A stretch of DNA of 64,000 nucleotides from Spirosoma aureum (GCF_011604685.1 NZ_CP050063.1:5292501-5356500); one strand, 5' to 3'; counted from the first letter of the stretch, positions 19,101-27,793 are shown. Notes: a model not told the origin generated them from the sequence alone. Numbers and translations are program-made.

Positions 19101-19713
19101 CATTGGCATCAGTGGTCGTTCCCCGATTGGTACCTTTCACGACCACACTGACGCCGGGCAAAGGCTCAGATCCACCAGTACGGCTATTGTCGGCAGCACT
19201 CACCCGACCGCTGATTGAAATATCCTCAGGGGCTGTAACCATCGACGTTGTCGTCGATGATGGCAACCGGAGATTAAGCTGTTTATTATCGGAAAGACCC
19301 TGCTCCGTGGTTAGAGCTTCCGGAAATCGGGGCGATCCACCGGTTCGGCTGTTGTCTGACACTGACTTTTTCCGGTTCAGAACGACCCAAATGCCCGGTT
19401 TAACCTGTTTGTAGCGCAGGTCAAACGGTTTTAGTAATCGGCTTAACGCATTTTCCAGGCTCGTACTTCCGGCTAAAACATCGGCCGGAACGGTCAGATT
19501 GGCAATGGTCCGGTCTTCAAACAGGATATCGGTCCGGTAACGTATTTTCAGCTCACTTAATGCATCAGCCAGTCGGAGTGTGGCAATTGCCGGAAGGGCT
19601 GGAGCCGGTCGAGTCTGTTGCCCGGCCATGGCAATTGTCTGGCTACTGGCAGGTTGAGGGCCGCTCAACAACGCGCAAAACAGCAGCATAGCGGAGTTCA
19701 AACGTGAACACAT
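16186..19713 (-). CDS. SusC/RagA-family TonB-linked transporter with STN domain
   Basis: 1175 aa from the ATG at 19713; the longest frame would run 86 bp into fecR and lacks a signal there, while this start gives MCSRLNSAMLLFCALLSGPQ. Parts: STN domain (about 43-108, LRLADALSELKIRYRTDILF), an unusual 60-residue linker, carboxypeptidase-regulatory-like domain (about 165-255, with GVSVVVKGTNRGTTTDANG), plug (LNEVVVVGYGSVRKSDLTGS, LYVVDGLPVNDG), then the barrel ending RTFTTGLNLQF. The peptide DNSRTGGS occurs twice, at residues 120-127 in the linker and 175-182, where it interrupts the usual start of the regulatory-like domain. Sigma and FecR lie upstream. Confidence 0.94.
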   Translation of the reverse strand: MCSRLNSAMLLFCALLSGPQPASSQTIAMAGQQTRPAPALPAIATLRLADALSELKIRYRTDILFEDRTIANLTVPADVLAGSTSLENALSRLLKPFDLRYKQVKPGIWVVLNRKKSVSDNSRTGGSPRFPEALTTEQGLSDNKQLNLRLPSSTTTSMVTAPEDISISGRVSAADNSRTGGSEPLPGVSVVVKGTNRGTTTDANGRYQLSIPEPASGPGSLTLVFSYVGYVAQEISLLNGNGQPRSEINVQLEETNQSLNEVVVVGYGSVRKSDLTGSVTSLKAQDLTRGTNVNLQQTLIGRSPGVQIYQKSGEPGATMSVQIRGITSITGNNDPLYVVDGLPVNDGTAIGTASAGGTTSNPNNRTPLNSLNPADIESIEILKDASASAIYGSRGANGVVIITTKKGKEGKLKVEYNGTYGVQKVAHTQRFMTGDEYTKAINEIIDLGKLSTPKVTGSNANTDWQKLLLRDAPIQSHDLSFSGAGGNTRFYMSAGYFNQDGIMLKSGTRRYNARVNVENGIANKYNIGISLTTSYTRDYYNATGVGLNDNASALYMAQNYDPTAPPYNADGSYYRSPLMAPMDNPLAVINGQYGMGDTYRTFGNLYAEYFLAPALSAKVRVGVDLNDNQRYFWIDPTTLTGLSYNGYADVRDGKRGYYLAEGTLNYNKSVKDHRISAVVGSTYERYTSSSLTASSRSFALADLTYDALGTGDNTLNGVSSGRQENKLISFLGRVNYAYKGKYLLTGSIRADGSARFGPNKRFGYFPSAALAWRIHDEDFLKNSRSLSELKFRASYGVTGNQPTVNYLYFSTYSAGRNAVFNGNKVSSLQPSRSANPNLQWESAVQADIGVDFGFFNSRLTGSIDYYNRKTSNLLYDIPQPSSTGFGSRTENVGSMRNSGLEFALKGVVLNKKDFRIDAGFNITTLKNQVLSLGNVSQSIGTGPGSIGQVSILKPGESIGSFYGYIVDGVWQTGDDFGQAQTGVRPGDPKYRDLDGNKIINANDRVILGKALPDFYYGFNSSVSFRGLVLDVFLEGSQGAKMLNSSLVDSYYPVDYRRNKLADPYLNRWTPTNPTNEYPSFLPNDVQGQRQVTNKTVEDASYLRLQAIRLSYKIPVPTNRYISGASVFVNGQNLYTFTKYSGSDPAANALGDNILRIDYNTYPLTRTFTTGLNLQF
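19168..19191 (-). repeat. Short in-frame repeat encoding DNSRTGGS, copy B
   Basis: 24 bp inside susC, coding residues 175-182. It differs from copy A at 4 of 24 bases, all at third codon positions. Where family members run directly from the first strand of the regulatory-like domain to PLPGVSVVVKG, these residues stand between, so it looks like an insertion. Confidence 0.6.
19333..19356 (-). repeat. Short in-frame repeat encoding DNSRTGGS, copy A
   Basis: 24 bp inside susC, coding residues 120-127 in the linker after the STN domain. It gives the same octapeptide as copy B 165 bp away, in the same frame and orientation. Confidence 0.6.
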
Positions 19714-19747
19714 AGTGACTTTGTGTAAGGGTAAGTAAGTCGGATGG

Positions 19748-20752
19748 TTATTCGAAAAGAGTGACTGTATCGTCTTTCTGCTTATAGTTGATTTCCAGCA
19801 ATTCGGCCACCACCTGCAGAAATTCATCCGCATTATTGACTTGAAAAGAACCCGTAACCGTACGATTGGCTAACTCCGGGTCTTTCAGGATCACACGCAG
19901 ACCATAGGTATCGCGAAGAAGGTCTGCGATTTCCCGAACGGACGTACTTTTAAACACAAACCGGTGGTCACGCCAGGCCATACTAACTTCGGGCTGTGTG
20001 GTGAAACTTTGTGTTAGTTGCCCCAACGAATCTACACTAACCGCATCGCCCGGCTTTAGACGCAACCGGCGAACAGGTTTCGATGAGCTGGTATAGTTAA
20101 GTTGAATAGCTCCCCTGCTCAGAACAACTCTGGTTCCGGCTGGCCGGTCATATACGTCAAATTCTGTCCCTAATACCTCAACATCAACACCCCGATTCGT
20201 GTGGACAACAAATCGCTGATGGGAAGGTGTATGTTTGATCGAAAAAGCCGCTTCACCTGTTAAGTACACCGCCCGTGTTTTATTACCAAAGCCAAAACGC
20301 GGTATACGAAGAGTCGAATGAGCATTCAGCGTTACCGTCGAACCATCAGGGAGGGTTAACTGATTGGTTTCCCCAAAACCTGTTTCCAGCGTTTGATAAA
20401 GCAGTAGTTGCCGACCCGCATAAAGTCCTGCCAGCACACACAGGATCACGGAGGCCGCGACCAGCCATCGTGGGGATATGGGCATCGAACGAATAGGTAC
20501 CTGTTGTGCTTCCGTACTCAGGGGGTGTTGCTGCTGCTCCCAGACCTCAATTTTATTCGAAAGCCGGCGAAGCGCTGCGTCTTCATCGGCCAGGTATTGA
20601 AGGTTCTGGTGTTCCCACTCATCGAGCCAGGCTACGTATTGCATCTGGTTAGCCGGTTGCTGTAACCAGTCGGCTATCATCGTTCGTTGCAGGGCTGTTG
20701 AGCGACCGGCGAAGTGCTCAAAAAGCGTTTCTTTCCTAATAGCCTGATTCAT
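19748..20752 (-). CDS. FecR-family anti-sigma factor
   Basis: 334-aa inner-membrane anti-sigma factor. Cytoplasmic part about 1-94, membrane segment about 95-113 (RWLVAASVILCVLAGLYAG), FecR domain about 125-220 (LTLPDGSTVTLNAHSTLRI, RAVYLTGEAAFSI, VEVLGTEFDV), and a C-terminal DUF4974-like domain about 265-330 (FKSTSVREIADLLRDTYGL). Its ATG overlaps the stop codon of the sigma gene (ATGA, 4 bp), so the two are translationally coupled. Its stop lies 34 bp before the start of susC. It should relay the signal of the STN domain of that transporter. Confidence 0.93.
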   Translation of the reverse strand: MNQAIRKETLFEHFAGRSTALQRTMIADWLQQPANQMQYVAWLDEWEHQNLQYLADEDAALRRLSNKIEVWEQQQHPLSTEAQQVPIRSMPISPRWLVAASVILCVLAGLYAGRQLLLYQTLETGFGETNQLTLPDGSTVTLNAHSTLRIPRFGFGNKTRAVYLTGEAAFSIKHTPSHQRFVVHTNRGVDVEVLGTEFDVYDRPAGTRVVLSRGAIQLNYTSSSKPVRRLRLKPGDAVSVDSLGQLTQSFTTQPEVSMAWRDHRFVFKSTSVREIADLLRDTYGLRVILKDPELANRTVTGSFQVNNADEFLQVVAELLEINYKQKDDTVTLFE

Positions 20753-21450
20753 TTGATGACGAACGTTTGTACCGATGCAGAGGAGACCGGCTGGGTAGAC
20801 GACTGAATACTAGCGAAAGCCGTTAGCCAGCAGAAAAGGCCCAACTGTAGCATTTGGCGTAGTTGCGAAAGCGCCCGACTTAAATGGGCTTCGATTGTTT
20901 TCGGCGAAATCTGGAGTTCATTGGCAATTTCGCGGTGCTTTTTGCCTTCGAATCGGCTCATGATAAACACCCGCTGACACTGGGGCGGGAGCGTCCGAAC
21001 GGTTTCTTCAATTCGCTGATACAACTCCGTATACTGAAGTAATTGCTCCGGATCGAGCGAACCAACGGCATCTGTCGCGTATGATTCGGCCTCCGATGAC
21101 ATTGGCTCCTGTTGAAATTCCTGCCGTAGGTGTGAATAGGCCCGCTTCCTGACGGCTCCGTAGAGATAAGCCTGATATGAGGTTGTAATGTGCTGATGAA
21201 CCTGATTTTTCCAGAAGCTGAAAAATACCTCACTCACCAGATCTTCGGCAATGGTACGTGAATGCACAAAACGAACGGCCTGACTGCACAGCGTTCGATA
21301 ATAGCGTCGAAACAGAAGTTCATAGCCCCGACGGGCATTCTCATCAAATGCCTGCCGAATCAGAAATTCAGTATCCATTACAACTGGTTCAGCAGTTGAC
21401 TGACGGAACGGGTTGGCTGGATCGGGTTTGTCAGGTAGATTTTCGGCCAT
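20749..21450 (-). CDS. ECF RNA polymerase sigma factor
   Basis: 233 aa from the ATG at 21450; a longer frame opens with TTG and adds eight residues. Region 2 (ELLFRRYYRTLCSQAVRFV, then AEDLVSEVFFSFWKNQ) and region 4 (LPPQCQRVFIMSRFEGKKHR, EIANELQISPKTIEAHLSRA) are clear. The C-terminus after region 4 is hydrophobic (LGLFCWLTAFASI). It heads the second SusCD locus and should direct transcription of fecR, susC, susD, the GH5-like gene and the sulfatase once FecR releases it. Confidence 0.93.
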   Translation of the reverse strand: MAENLPDKPDPANPFRQSTAEPVVMDTEFLIRQAFDENARRGYELLFRRYYRTLCSQAVRFVHSRTIAEDLVSEVFFSFWKNQVHQHITTSYQAYLYGAVRKRAYSHLRQEFQQEPMSSEAESYATDAVGSLDPEQLLQYTELYQRIEETVRTLPPQCQRVFIMSRFEGKKHREIANELQISPKTIEAHLSRALSQLRQMLQLGLFCWLTAFASIQSSTQPVSSASVQTFVIK

Positions 21451-21675
21451 TGGCAGCAGCAAAATGAATCGCAATTACTACTAAGTCCGCAAAATCTGCC
21501 TTATCCCTTAGTCAATTCGTAGATTTATTTTTATTATTTTAATAGCAACTGCGAAAATCCGCCTTCAATCATTGACAACTCAGACTATGGTGTGAATAGT
21601 CTGAGTTTACTGTCCTAACATCTCTTTTGCCAATAAACGATTAATACCTGATAAAAACCTTTCGGCGAAACCACG

Positions 21676-24600
21676 CTATTTTCCGAATCTGATCTCTTGC
21701 GTGTTATCGGATTGGTTTTCATCCAATAGATAGCCATACGGATCAATGGCCACCGACTGGGGCTTTTTGGTAACCGTAATCGTCAGCAGTGTTTCCGCTT
21801 TGCTGAACTGATGCTTTTGCAGATAGACTGGTTTCAGCTGTTGATCCCAATCCGCAGGTTTCCGGTCAAACAAGGCAACGTCGATTTCATCATCCGGCAA
21901 AAGCGACTTGTTTGATCCTTGTTCCGTTTTATCCATATTGACCCGAAGCGTCAGTCTGAACTGACCGTTTACGAGCGATTCACAGGATACTACGGTAACC
22001 TTCAGTGAATAGACGATTACTTTTCTGAGCCAGTCATCAATGCGTCTGGCCTGACTGGCGGTTGCATCTTGTTTCAATTCGTGAATCAGATCATCAGGTG
22101 TTGCTTTCGTACCAGGGTAAGCATGTTTTTCGATCAGGCGTTGCAAGGCCCGGTTGAATTTTTCTTCGCCGAGGGTTTCTTTAATGGCATACAAAACCAG
22201 TCCGCCTTTCTGATAATAAACAAACGGCTGGTCGGTTGCCTGGTCTAACGGCAACTCCTTTCCATCTGTGTTTCGCATCGAAAAGTAAAGTCTATTGTCG
22301 GCCTGTAAGTAGTTCCTTAGCAGCATTTTACCAAAGGTTTTTTCGACGACCATGGCTTCGGTGTATTTGGCGAGTGATTCGGTGAGCAAGCCATCACCAG
22401 GTCCATTAACCGGTGCTAGTTTGTTGGCCCACCATTGATGCGACACCTCATGGGCCACGATAGCATATCCATAGTTGATCTTGTCCGTATCCCGAAAGTC
22501 ACTCAAAAAATTGATCCGTTCAGCGCTGAATATCAGACCCGGATAGGCCGTAGCTGCACCCTTATACTGTGGAATCTCCGCAAGGGTGAAGTGCTTTAGT
22601 GGGTAGTGGCTAAAGTTGCTTTTACAATAATGCAACGCATCTTTCATGGCCTGCATCATACTGGCAATGTTAAAGATCTGACCATCCTGATAACAGATGC
22701 TCAATTCAATCCCTTTGTAGATCTCTTTTTTGATCGTATAGCGTGCCGAACTCAGAGCAAACATAAAGTTGATCGGTACAGTGGTTTTATAGTGAAAATA
22801 CCGGCGCTGATCGGCAATCCACGATTTCTGTAAATCGCCCACCGTTACAACGTATTGATCAGGCTCGGTTGAAACGGTGGTTTCGAGGTCAATCAAGTGA
22901 TAACGATTATCCGCTGGTCCTGGAATAGACTGGGTGGGCAGCCCCGACTTCTTCCGGGCCCTGGCATCGTCGGTTTCGAATCGGCTGTTGTAGCCCAGAA
23001 ACGGTACGTATTTTTCCAGTTCGATGTAGGTGCCATTTTCGACCACAGCATGTTCACTGTTAAATGGCACAAAGCCAGACCGGATAACTTCCATTGAAAA
23101 CTGTAACGTTATCTCAGAACCCGGCCCTAACGGCTTATTGAGAAGGAACCAATGCTGGTTAAATTCGGTATTGCGAGTCTCTTTGGCACCCGGTATCGAT
23201 AAACGGCTGGCTGTCACCTCCGGGTCAATTCCCACCCAAATTTTTGTAATGGGTTCAGCCGATTCGTTTTTTAACCGATAGCTGCCTTTTACGGTATACT
23301 TCCCGGCTTTCGGATATAAAGCGATATCCGTTTTTACAGCTCTAATAATGGGTTGTGGATGCCTGGAAAATGGTTTAAACTGCTGTTCATAACGCAACTG
23401 CCAGTCGAGTTTTGCTGCGGTGCTTTTGTAGTTGCCAATTACATTCGTGTCATAATAAATACTCGAACTGGTAAAAAGCCAAAGCAATACGGCGGCTGCC
23501 CCTACATAGGCACTTGATATACCCCATTGGCTTCCTATTGATTTCACTCGTTGCCACCCGGTACTATACTGGCCATTTTGCCAGAGACCAACGGTCAATA
23601 GCGAAAGCACAACGGCAAAAGACCCCCAGTAAAGCATATACCCGTTGAACGCTTTCGCATAATGCCCAAAACCGTTCAGGTACGAATACGTCAGTTCGGG
23701 CACGGTGGCATAGCGTAAGAGATAATGCTCAATTCCAAGCCTTCTGCTGAACACGATACAAAATGCAACCAACATGCTGAGTAGCATGCCCAGGTATTTG
23801 TTGGGTATTATGGTTTGGATGAAAATGGCCAGAATAGCAAACAAAAATAATGGCAGGCCACTGTAATAATATAACGTAAGGTAGGTAGGAAGTTCAACCG
23901 TAAAATAGCCATTACTCAGTTGTACGACTATTCCAATACCGATGTTTGCACTGACCAGAATTGCCACAAGTACGCCCAGCGTTACGCACTTGGCTCCCCA
24001 TAAACTCGAGGTAAATACGGGTGTACTGTATATTAACTCCTGCATAGATGCCGCCCGTTCGCGCCCGAGCAGTTCAGCAGCATAAAAAATGATCAACAAC
24101 ATAGCCAGTCGCATTGCCCTGAGTTCATCGATAATGACGCCCGTTGAAGGGTACGAACGAATGCCATAAGAACCACTGAACAGCGTGTCTTTCAGTTCAA
24201 TGGCAAAAAGAAAAATCCATAATAAAAGCATAACCATAAATGGAATATGCTTCACTAGGGATATGATTTCCAGTTTTAATTGCGACTTGAAGGTTTTCCA
24301 ACCATAGGTGTAACCTTGTGGATGAACTCGATGGGGACTATAACGAACCGGGTTAACCGACTCCTGCCGTGTTTTCTGTCTGGTCTGGGCAGGCAGGTGT
24401 AGCCGAAATGAAAAATACCGATAGCTCACCGTGAGTAATAGGCCCGCAAACACTGTCCATAGCAGGCGATTCAGCAGGAACACATTCTGGAGGGGGAAAA
24501 GCTGATTATTCCGCTGCCAGTCAGACCACAGACGAGCCTCACCAAAGAGAGCGGCCAGACCAAATGGATCCAGCAAAAACGGCAACGGATCAGGTTCGGT

Positions 24601-25203
24601 AAGTTTGAGACTAGATGTTGCCAGTAAAGGCGAATTGCCTAGTATTGACGCCGTCCAGTACAGTATATAGAGCAGTACACCCGCCACATAAATAGCCCGT
24701 ACATTCTGGCTAAGCATGGCCGTGCAGAAGATCAGGCTACTGGAAAACAGGATATTGGGAAGCCCAAAAACTAGAAGAGGCTGCCAGAAATAAGCGAAAC
24801 GAAACGGACCCGTCTGGCCGTCATCCAATAGCAGTGAACCAGCAGCAATACCCAATAGAGAAAGGCAAAGCAGCAGAAACACAGCCATGAACAGACCAAA
24901 AAACCGTACTCCGAAATACGGTAAACGCCCTACAGCGGTAGTAAACACGATGGCATCCATCTTATAGGTCGTATCCCGCAAAACAACATTGGCGCAGAAG
25001 ATCGTACTGGCAAAAATTGAGCACAGAGAAAGCAGCCCCACGATAACCGTAATGGCATAGGGTGAATTTTTGTGGACCTCCTCGCCCCCGTAACTCCCCT
25101 GAATCGCCAGTATCCCTAATCCAAAAAACAGGATAGCGGCTGCCCTGAACGAGATCTGGCGGAGATGATACCTTATTTCGAACGGTAAGAGTACGTTTAC
25201 CAT
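21676..25203 (-). CDS. ABC-2 type permease fused to an M1 aminopeptidase-like domain
   Basis: 1175 aa in two halves. Residues about 1-600 hold roughly 12 hydrophobic helices in two groups, the pattern of a duplicated ABC-2 permease. From about 604 the protein is soluble and resembles M1 gluzincins: the zinc motif HEVSHQWW (His918, Glu919, His922) is followed by LLTESLAKYTE, where Glu942 is the expected third ligand; the spacing is one residue longer than the usual HExxH-x18-E. The exopeptidase motif GxMEN is replaced by GAATAYPG. The start overlaps the stop of the ATPase gene. Such fusions are known in Bacteroidetes; the substrate is not established. Confidence 0.85.
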   Translation of the reverse strand: MVNVLLPFEIRYHLRQISFRAAAILFFGLGILAIQGSYGGEEVHKNSPYAITVIVGLLSLCSIFASTIFCANVVLRDTTYKMDAIVFTTAVGRLPYFGVRFFGLFMAVFLLLCLSLLGIAAGSLLLDDGQTGPFRFAYFWQPLLVFGLPNILFSSSLIFCTAMLSQNVRAIYVAGVLLYILYWTASILGNSPLLATSSLKLTEPDPLPFLLDPFGLAALFGEARLWSDWQRNNQLFPLQNVFLLNRLLWTVFAGLLLTVSYRYFSFRLHLPAQTRQKTRQESVNPVRYSPHRVHPQGYTYGWKTFKSQLKLEIISLVKHIPFMVMLLLWIFLFAIELKDTLFSGSYGIRSYPSTGVIIDELRAMRLAMLLIIFYAAELLGRERAASMQELIYSTPVFTSSLWGAKCVTLGVLVAILVSANIGIGIVVQLSNGYFTVELPTYLTLYYYSGLPLFLFAILAIFIQTIIPNKYLGMLLSMLVAFCIVFSRRLGIEHYLLRYATVPELTYSYLNGFGHYAKAFNGYMLYWGSFAVVLSLLTVGLWQNGQYSTGWQRVKSIGSQWGISSAYVGAAAVLLWLFTSSSIYYDTNVIGNYKSTAAKLDWQLRYEQQFKPFSRHPQPIIRAVKTDIALYPKAGKYTVKGSYRLKNESAEPITKIWVGIDPEVTASRLSIPGAKETRNTEFNQHWFLLNKPLGPGSEITLQFSMEVIRSGFVPFNSEHAVVENGTYIELEKYVPFLGYNSRFETDDARARKKSGLPTQSIPGPADNRYHLIDLETTVSTEPDQYVVTVGDLQKSWIADQRRYFHYKTTVPINFMFALSSARYTIKKEIYKGIELSICYQDGQIFNIASMMQAMKDALHYCKSNFSHYPLKHFTLAEIPQYKGAATAYPGLIFSAERINFLSDFRDTDKINYGYAIVAHEVSHQWWANKLAPVNGPGDGLLTESLAKYTEAMVVEKTFGKMLLRNYLQADNRLYFSMRNTDGKELPLDQATDQPFVYYQKGGLVLYAIKETLGEEKFNRALQRLIEKHAYPGTKATPDDLIHELKQDATASQARRIDDWLRKVIVYSLKVTVVSCESLVNGQFRLTLRVNMDKTEQGSNKSLLPDDEIDVALFDRKPADWDQQLKPVYLQKHQFSKAETLLTITVTKKPQSVAIDPYGYLLDENQSDNTQEIRFGK

Positions 25204-26099
25204 ACGCGTCCCTCCTTTCTGGAACGCTGTGCGCCAAGTAATGCCGAAAAATACACCTCCTCCAGGCCTGGATAAAGCGGGTCAAAACCTGCCTCCGGGC
25301 GATCGTCGGCAAGTACATGCAGTTGCAGCTTACCTCCGATCAGGCGGGTCGAGATTACAGTATAGGTTGACTGATACGTCTGTAGGGCATCTTTGGGAAT
25401 TATTTTGCGCCAAACCTGCCCTTTCAGCAATTCGGTCAACGCTGCGGGCTTACCTTGTAAAATCACTTTCCCGTTCGCCAGAACGGCCATTTCAGGGCAT
25501 AGATCATGAACATCCTCCACGATATGCGTTGAAAGCAATATGACAACCTGCTCGCCGATTTCGCTCAGAAGATCATGAAATCGATTGCGTTCGAGGGGGT
25601 CAAGGCCAGCGGTTGGCTCATCGACAATGATCAGCTGAGGGTTTCCCAGCAAGGCCTGTGCGATACCAAAACGTTGCCGCATACCTCCCGAAAATGTACT
25701 TACTGCCTGTTTCCGAACAGCATACAGGTTAGTTTGCTGCAATAAGGCCATGACCTGTTCGTGGCGCTCTTGTCGAACCAACAAGCCTTTTAATACGGCC
25801 AGGTGATTCAATAAATCGACGGCAGACAATTTGGGATACACGCCAAAATCCTGCGGCAGATAGCCAAGCTGGCTACGAAGTAACTGAGGGTTTTTATGTA
25901 TATCCTGTCCGTCAAAAAGGACGCACCCGCTGTCGGGCTGCTGGAGAGTGGCCAGCGTGCGCATTAACGAGGATTTCCCTGCACCATTTGGTCCCAAAAG
26001 CCCAAAAAGGCCATTGGATATGCTTAGTGAGACATTGTCCAGTGCTTTGACCCCGTTGCCGTAGCTTTTGGTGAGATTGACTATTTCCAGCCTGTTCAT
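25197..26099 (-). CDS. ABC transporter ATP-binding protein
   Basis: 300 aa from the ATG at 26099; a longer frame adds 17 residues without family similarity. Walker A GLLGPNGAGKSS, the Q-loop LGYLPQDFGVYP, signature FSGGMRQRFGIAQALLG, Walker B LIIVDEPTAGLDPLERNR and switch LLSTHIVEDV are all intact, so it should be active. The last 7 bp overlap the permease-peptidase gene, so the two form one transporter unit at the inner membrane. The C-terminal 60 residues are an extra domain of the kind seen in type-2 exporters. The promoter region holds two direct repeats that may bind the divergent LytTR regulator. Confidence 0.92.
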   Translation of the reverse strand: MNRLEIVNLTKSYGNGVKALDNVSLSISNGLFGLLGPNGAGKSSLMRTLATLQQPDSGCVLFDGQDIHKNPQLLRSQLGYLPQDFGVYPKLSAVDLLNHLAVLKGLLVRQERHEQVMALLQQTNLYAVRKQAVSTFSGGMRQRFGIAQALLGNPQLIIVDEPTAGLDPLERNRFHDLLSEIGEQVVILLSTHIVEDVHDLCPEMAVLANGKVILQGKPAALTELLKGQVWRKIIPKDALQTYQSTYTVISTRLIGGKLQLHVLADDRPEAGFDPLYPGLEEVYFSALLGAQRSRKEGRVW

Positions 26100-26226
26100 C
26101 CCTATTGTTTCGTGATTTTGGCGGAAAACTAGCTGGACGTTCTTGACCAATCAATAATAGATGACGACGGTCGCTATTGGGAGGATGAACGCTCTTATTT
26201 GCTCGGCAACCGTATTCCTTCACCTA

Positions 26227-26265
26227 CATCATTAAAATCCGTACGTTCATCATTAAGATTTGTAC
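26227..26265. promoter_or_regulatory. Two 18-bp direct repeats with 21-bp period, candidate LytTR operator
   Basis: Copies at 26227-26244 and 26248-26265 match at 15 of 18 positions (catcattaaaatccgtac and catcattaagatttgtac). A spacing of 21 bp is two helical turns, as known for LytTR/AlgR-class binding sites. The pair lies 128-166 bp upstream of the ATPase start and 53-91 bp upstream of the kinase start, between the divergent operons, so it could control both. Binding is an inference. Confidence 0.55.
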
Positions 26266-26317
26266 AAACCAGCACGAAGCATTTCATTTATTGTTTTCAA
26301 CCGTGAATACCTTACGA

Positions 26318-27793
26318 ATGAAACCAGGATTTCTCACCCGGCATCAGGATTTCTGGCTCTTTATCGGACTTTTGCTATGGCTGGGAATTTTCCATACGCT
26401 GGAAAACGCATCGGCTATGTGGAGAGACTATTTTGTGGCTCTCCTGGTCCTGATTCCGGTTCAATTACCAACACTTGTATTCGCCTGGAAAAAAGAACGA
26501 CTAAGCCAGATACTATCCTCTCGTCGCTATCTGAAATACTGGTTATTCTGTTTTGGCATTTGCTTACCAGCCAGCACGATACTCTGCATTTTAGTACAGC
26601 CAAACCAGTATCATGACCTGATCATTGTTAGTTCTCTTTGCAGTTATACGCTTGAATTACTGCTGGCCGCCAACGCGTATTACCAAACGCGGGGCAGACA
26701 AAGTAAATGGATTCGGAAAATTGATCTTGACAGCGCCCTGCTGATCAGCGTTACACTAATTTCGGTGACGCTTGCGGCTATGGCCGTATCCAGCCTGAAC
26801 GACCCGATTTATCACACGAAGGAACAACTGTTGATCGGATTCGAATTCAGTATTGTAAAGATCATCCGGCATTTTGGCACCTTCCTGAGCATCGCTCTTC
26901 AGTTCCTGTTTATGTATTTATGTGGCTATTTATTTTACTATATCAACAGCCGTTTTCTGGTTTCGAAGGTATTAAAACGAAACGGACTGGTGTTATATGT
27001 TCTGAGCGTTTTAGCTACAATTAGCTTTCTATATCCCATTGTGGCACAGCTTATTGCTTCATTGCCCATGAACCAGCTTTTCGGGCACATCTTCCCAACC
27101 AATCCGTTCAAGCTGGAAAATGCGTTTGCTGCGCTAGCCATCATGCTGGTCAGTTTGCCCATTGTACTAGCCCTTCAATGGGCCAGGCAAAATAGCCAGA
27201 TCATGGCCTTGGAAAAGGAAAAAACGCAGACCGAACTGGATTTGTTGAAGCAACAGCTCAATCCGCACTTCTTCTTCAATACGTTGAATAATTTGTACGC
27301 CATGAGTCTGCAACAATCAAAACAGACGCCGGAAAGCATTCTTCAGCTCTCTGAGTTAATGCGGTATGTGATTTACAAAGGGCAGGAGTCAACGGTAACC
27401 ATCCGGGATGAGGTGAAGTATCTGGACGATTATATACAATTGCAGCGAATACGACTCAGGAAGTCGTTGGATTTTCAGTTTAAGCAAGTCATAACCGATG
27501 ACCACCAGACGATTGCGCCTTTATTGTTGATCGTCTTTGTCGAAAATGCGTTTAAACACGGCATAGAATCCGCTGATAATGAGACTATTCTGCATCTCGA
27601 ATTACGATGTGATTCCCGGCAGCTTTATTTCCGTTGTGAAAATTCGGTCGAATCAGCTATCGAAACAAAAGAAGGCATCGGACTGAGCAATCTGAAAAGG
27701 AGATTGGCTTTACTGTATCCCAGTAAACATGTGCTGAAAACCACGATTCAGGATCATACTTTTACGGCCGAATTACAACTGGACTTATCATGA
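26318..27793 (+). CDS. LytS/YehU-type sensor histidine kinase
   Basis: 491 aa from the ATG at 26318 (a TTG nine codons earlier is less likely). The N-terminal 290 residues hold about eight hydrophobic helices with no recognised ligand domain. The His_kinase domain follows: LKQQLNPHFFFNTLNNLYAM with phosphoacceptor His317, then SELMRYVIYKGQ and the ATPase motif LLIVFVENAFKHGIES and GIGLSNLKRRLALLYP. This is the class that pairs with LytTR regulators, and that gene overlaps it by 4 bp. The pair diverges from the ABC transporter operon, a likely target. Confidence 0.92.
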   Translation: MKPGFLTRHQDFWLFIGLLLWLGIFHTLENASAMWRDYFVALLVLIPVQLPTLVFAWKKERLSQILSSRRYLKYWLFCFGICLPASTILCILVQPNQYHDLIIVSSLCSYTLELLLAANAYYQTRGRQSKWIRKIDLDSALLISVTLISVTLAAMAVSSLNDPIYHTKEQLLIGFEFSIVKIIRHFGTFLSIALQFLFMYLCGYLFYYINSRFLVSKVLKRNGLVLYVLSVLATISFLYPIVAQLIASLPMNQLFGHIFPTNPFKLENAFAALAIMLVSLPIVLALQWARQNSQIMALEKEKTQTELDLLKQQLNPHFFFNTLNNLYAMSLQQSKQTPESILQLSELMRYVIYKGQESTVTIRDEVKYLDDYIQLQRIRLRKSLDFQFKQVITDDHQTIAPLLLIVFVENAFKHGIESADNETILHLELRCDSRQLYFRCENSVESAIETKEGIGLSNLKRRLALLYPSKHVLKTTIQDHTFTAELQLDLS

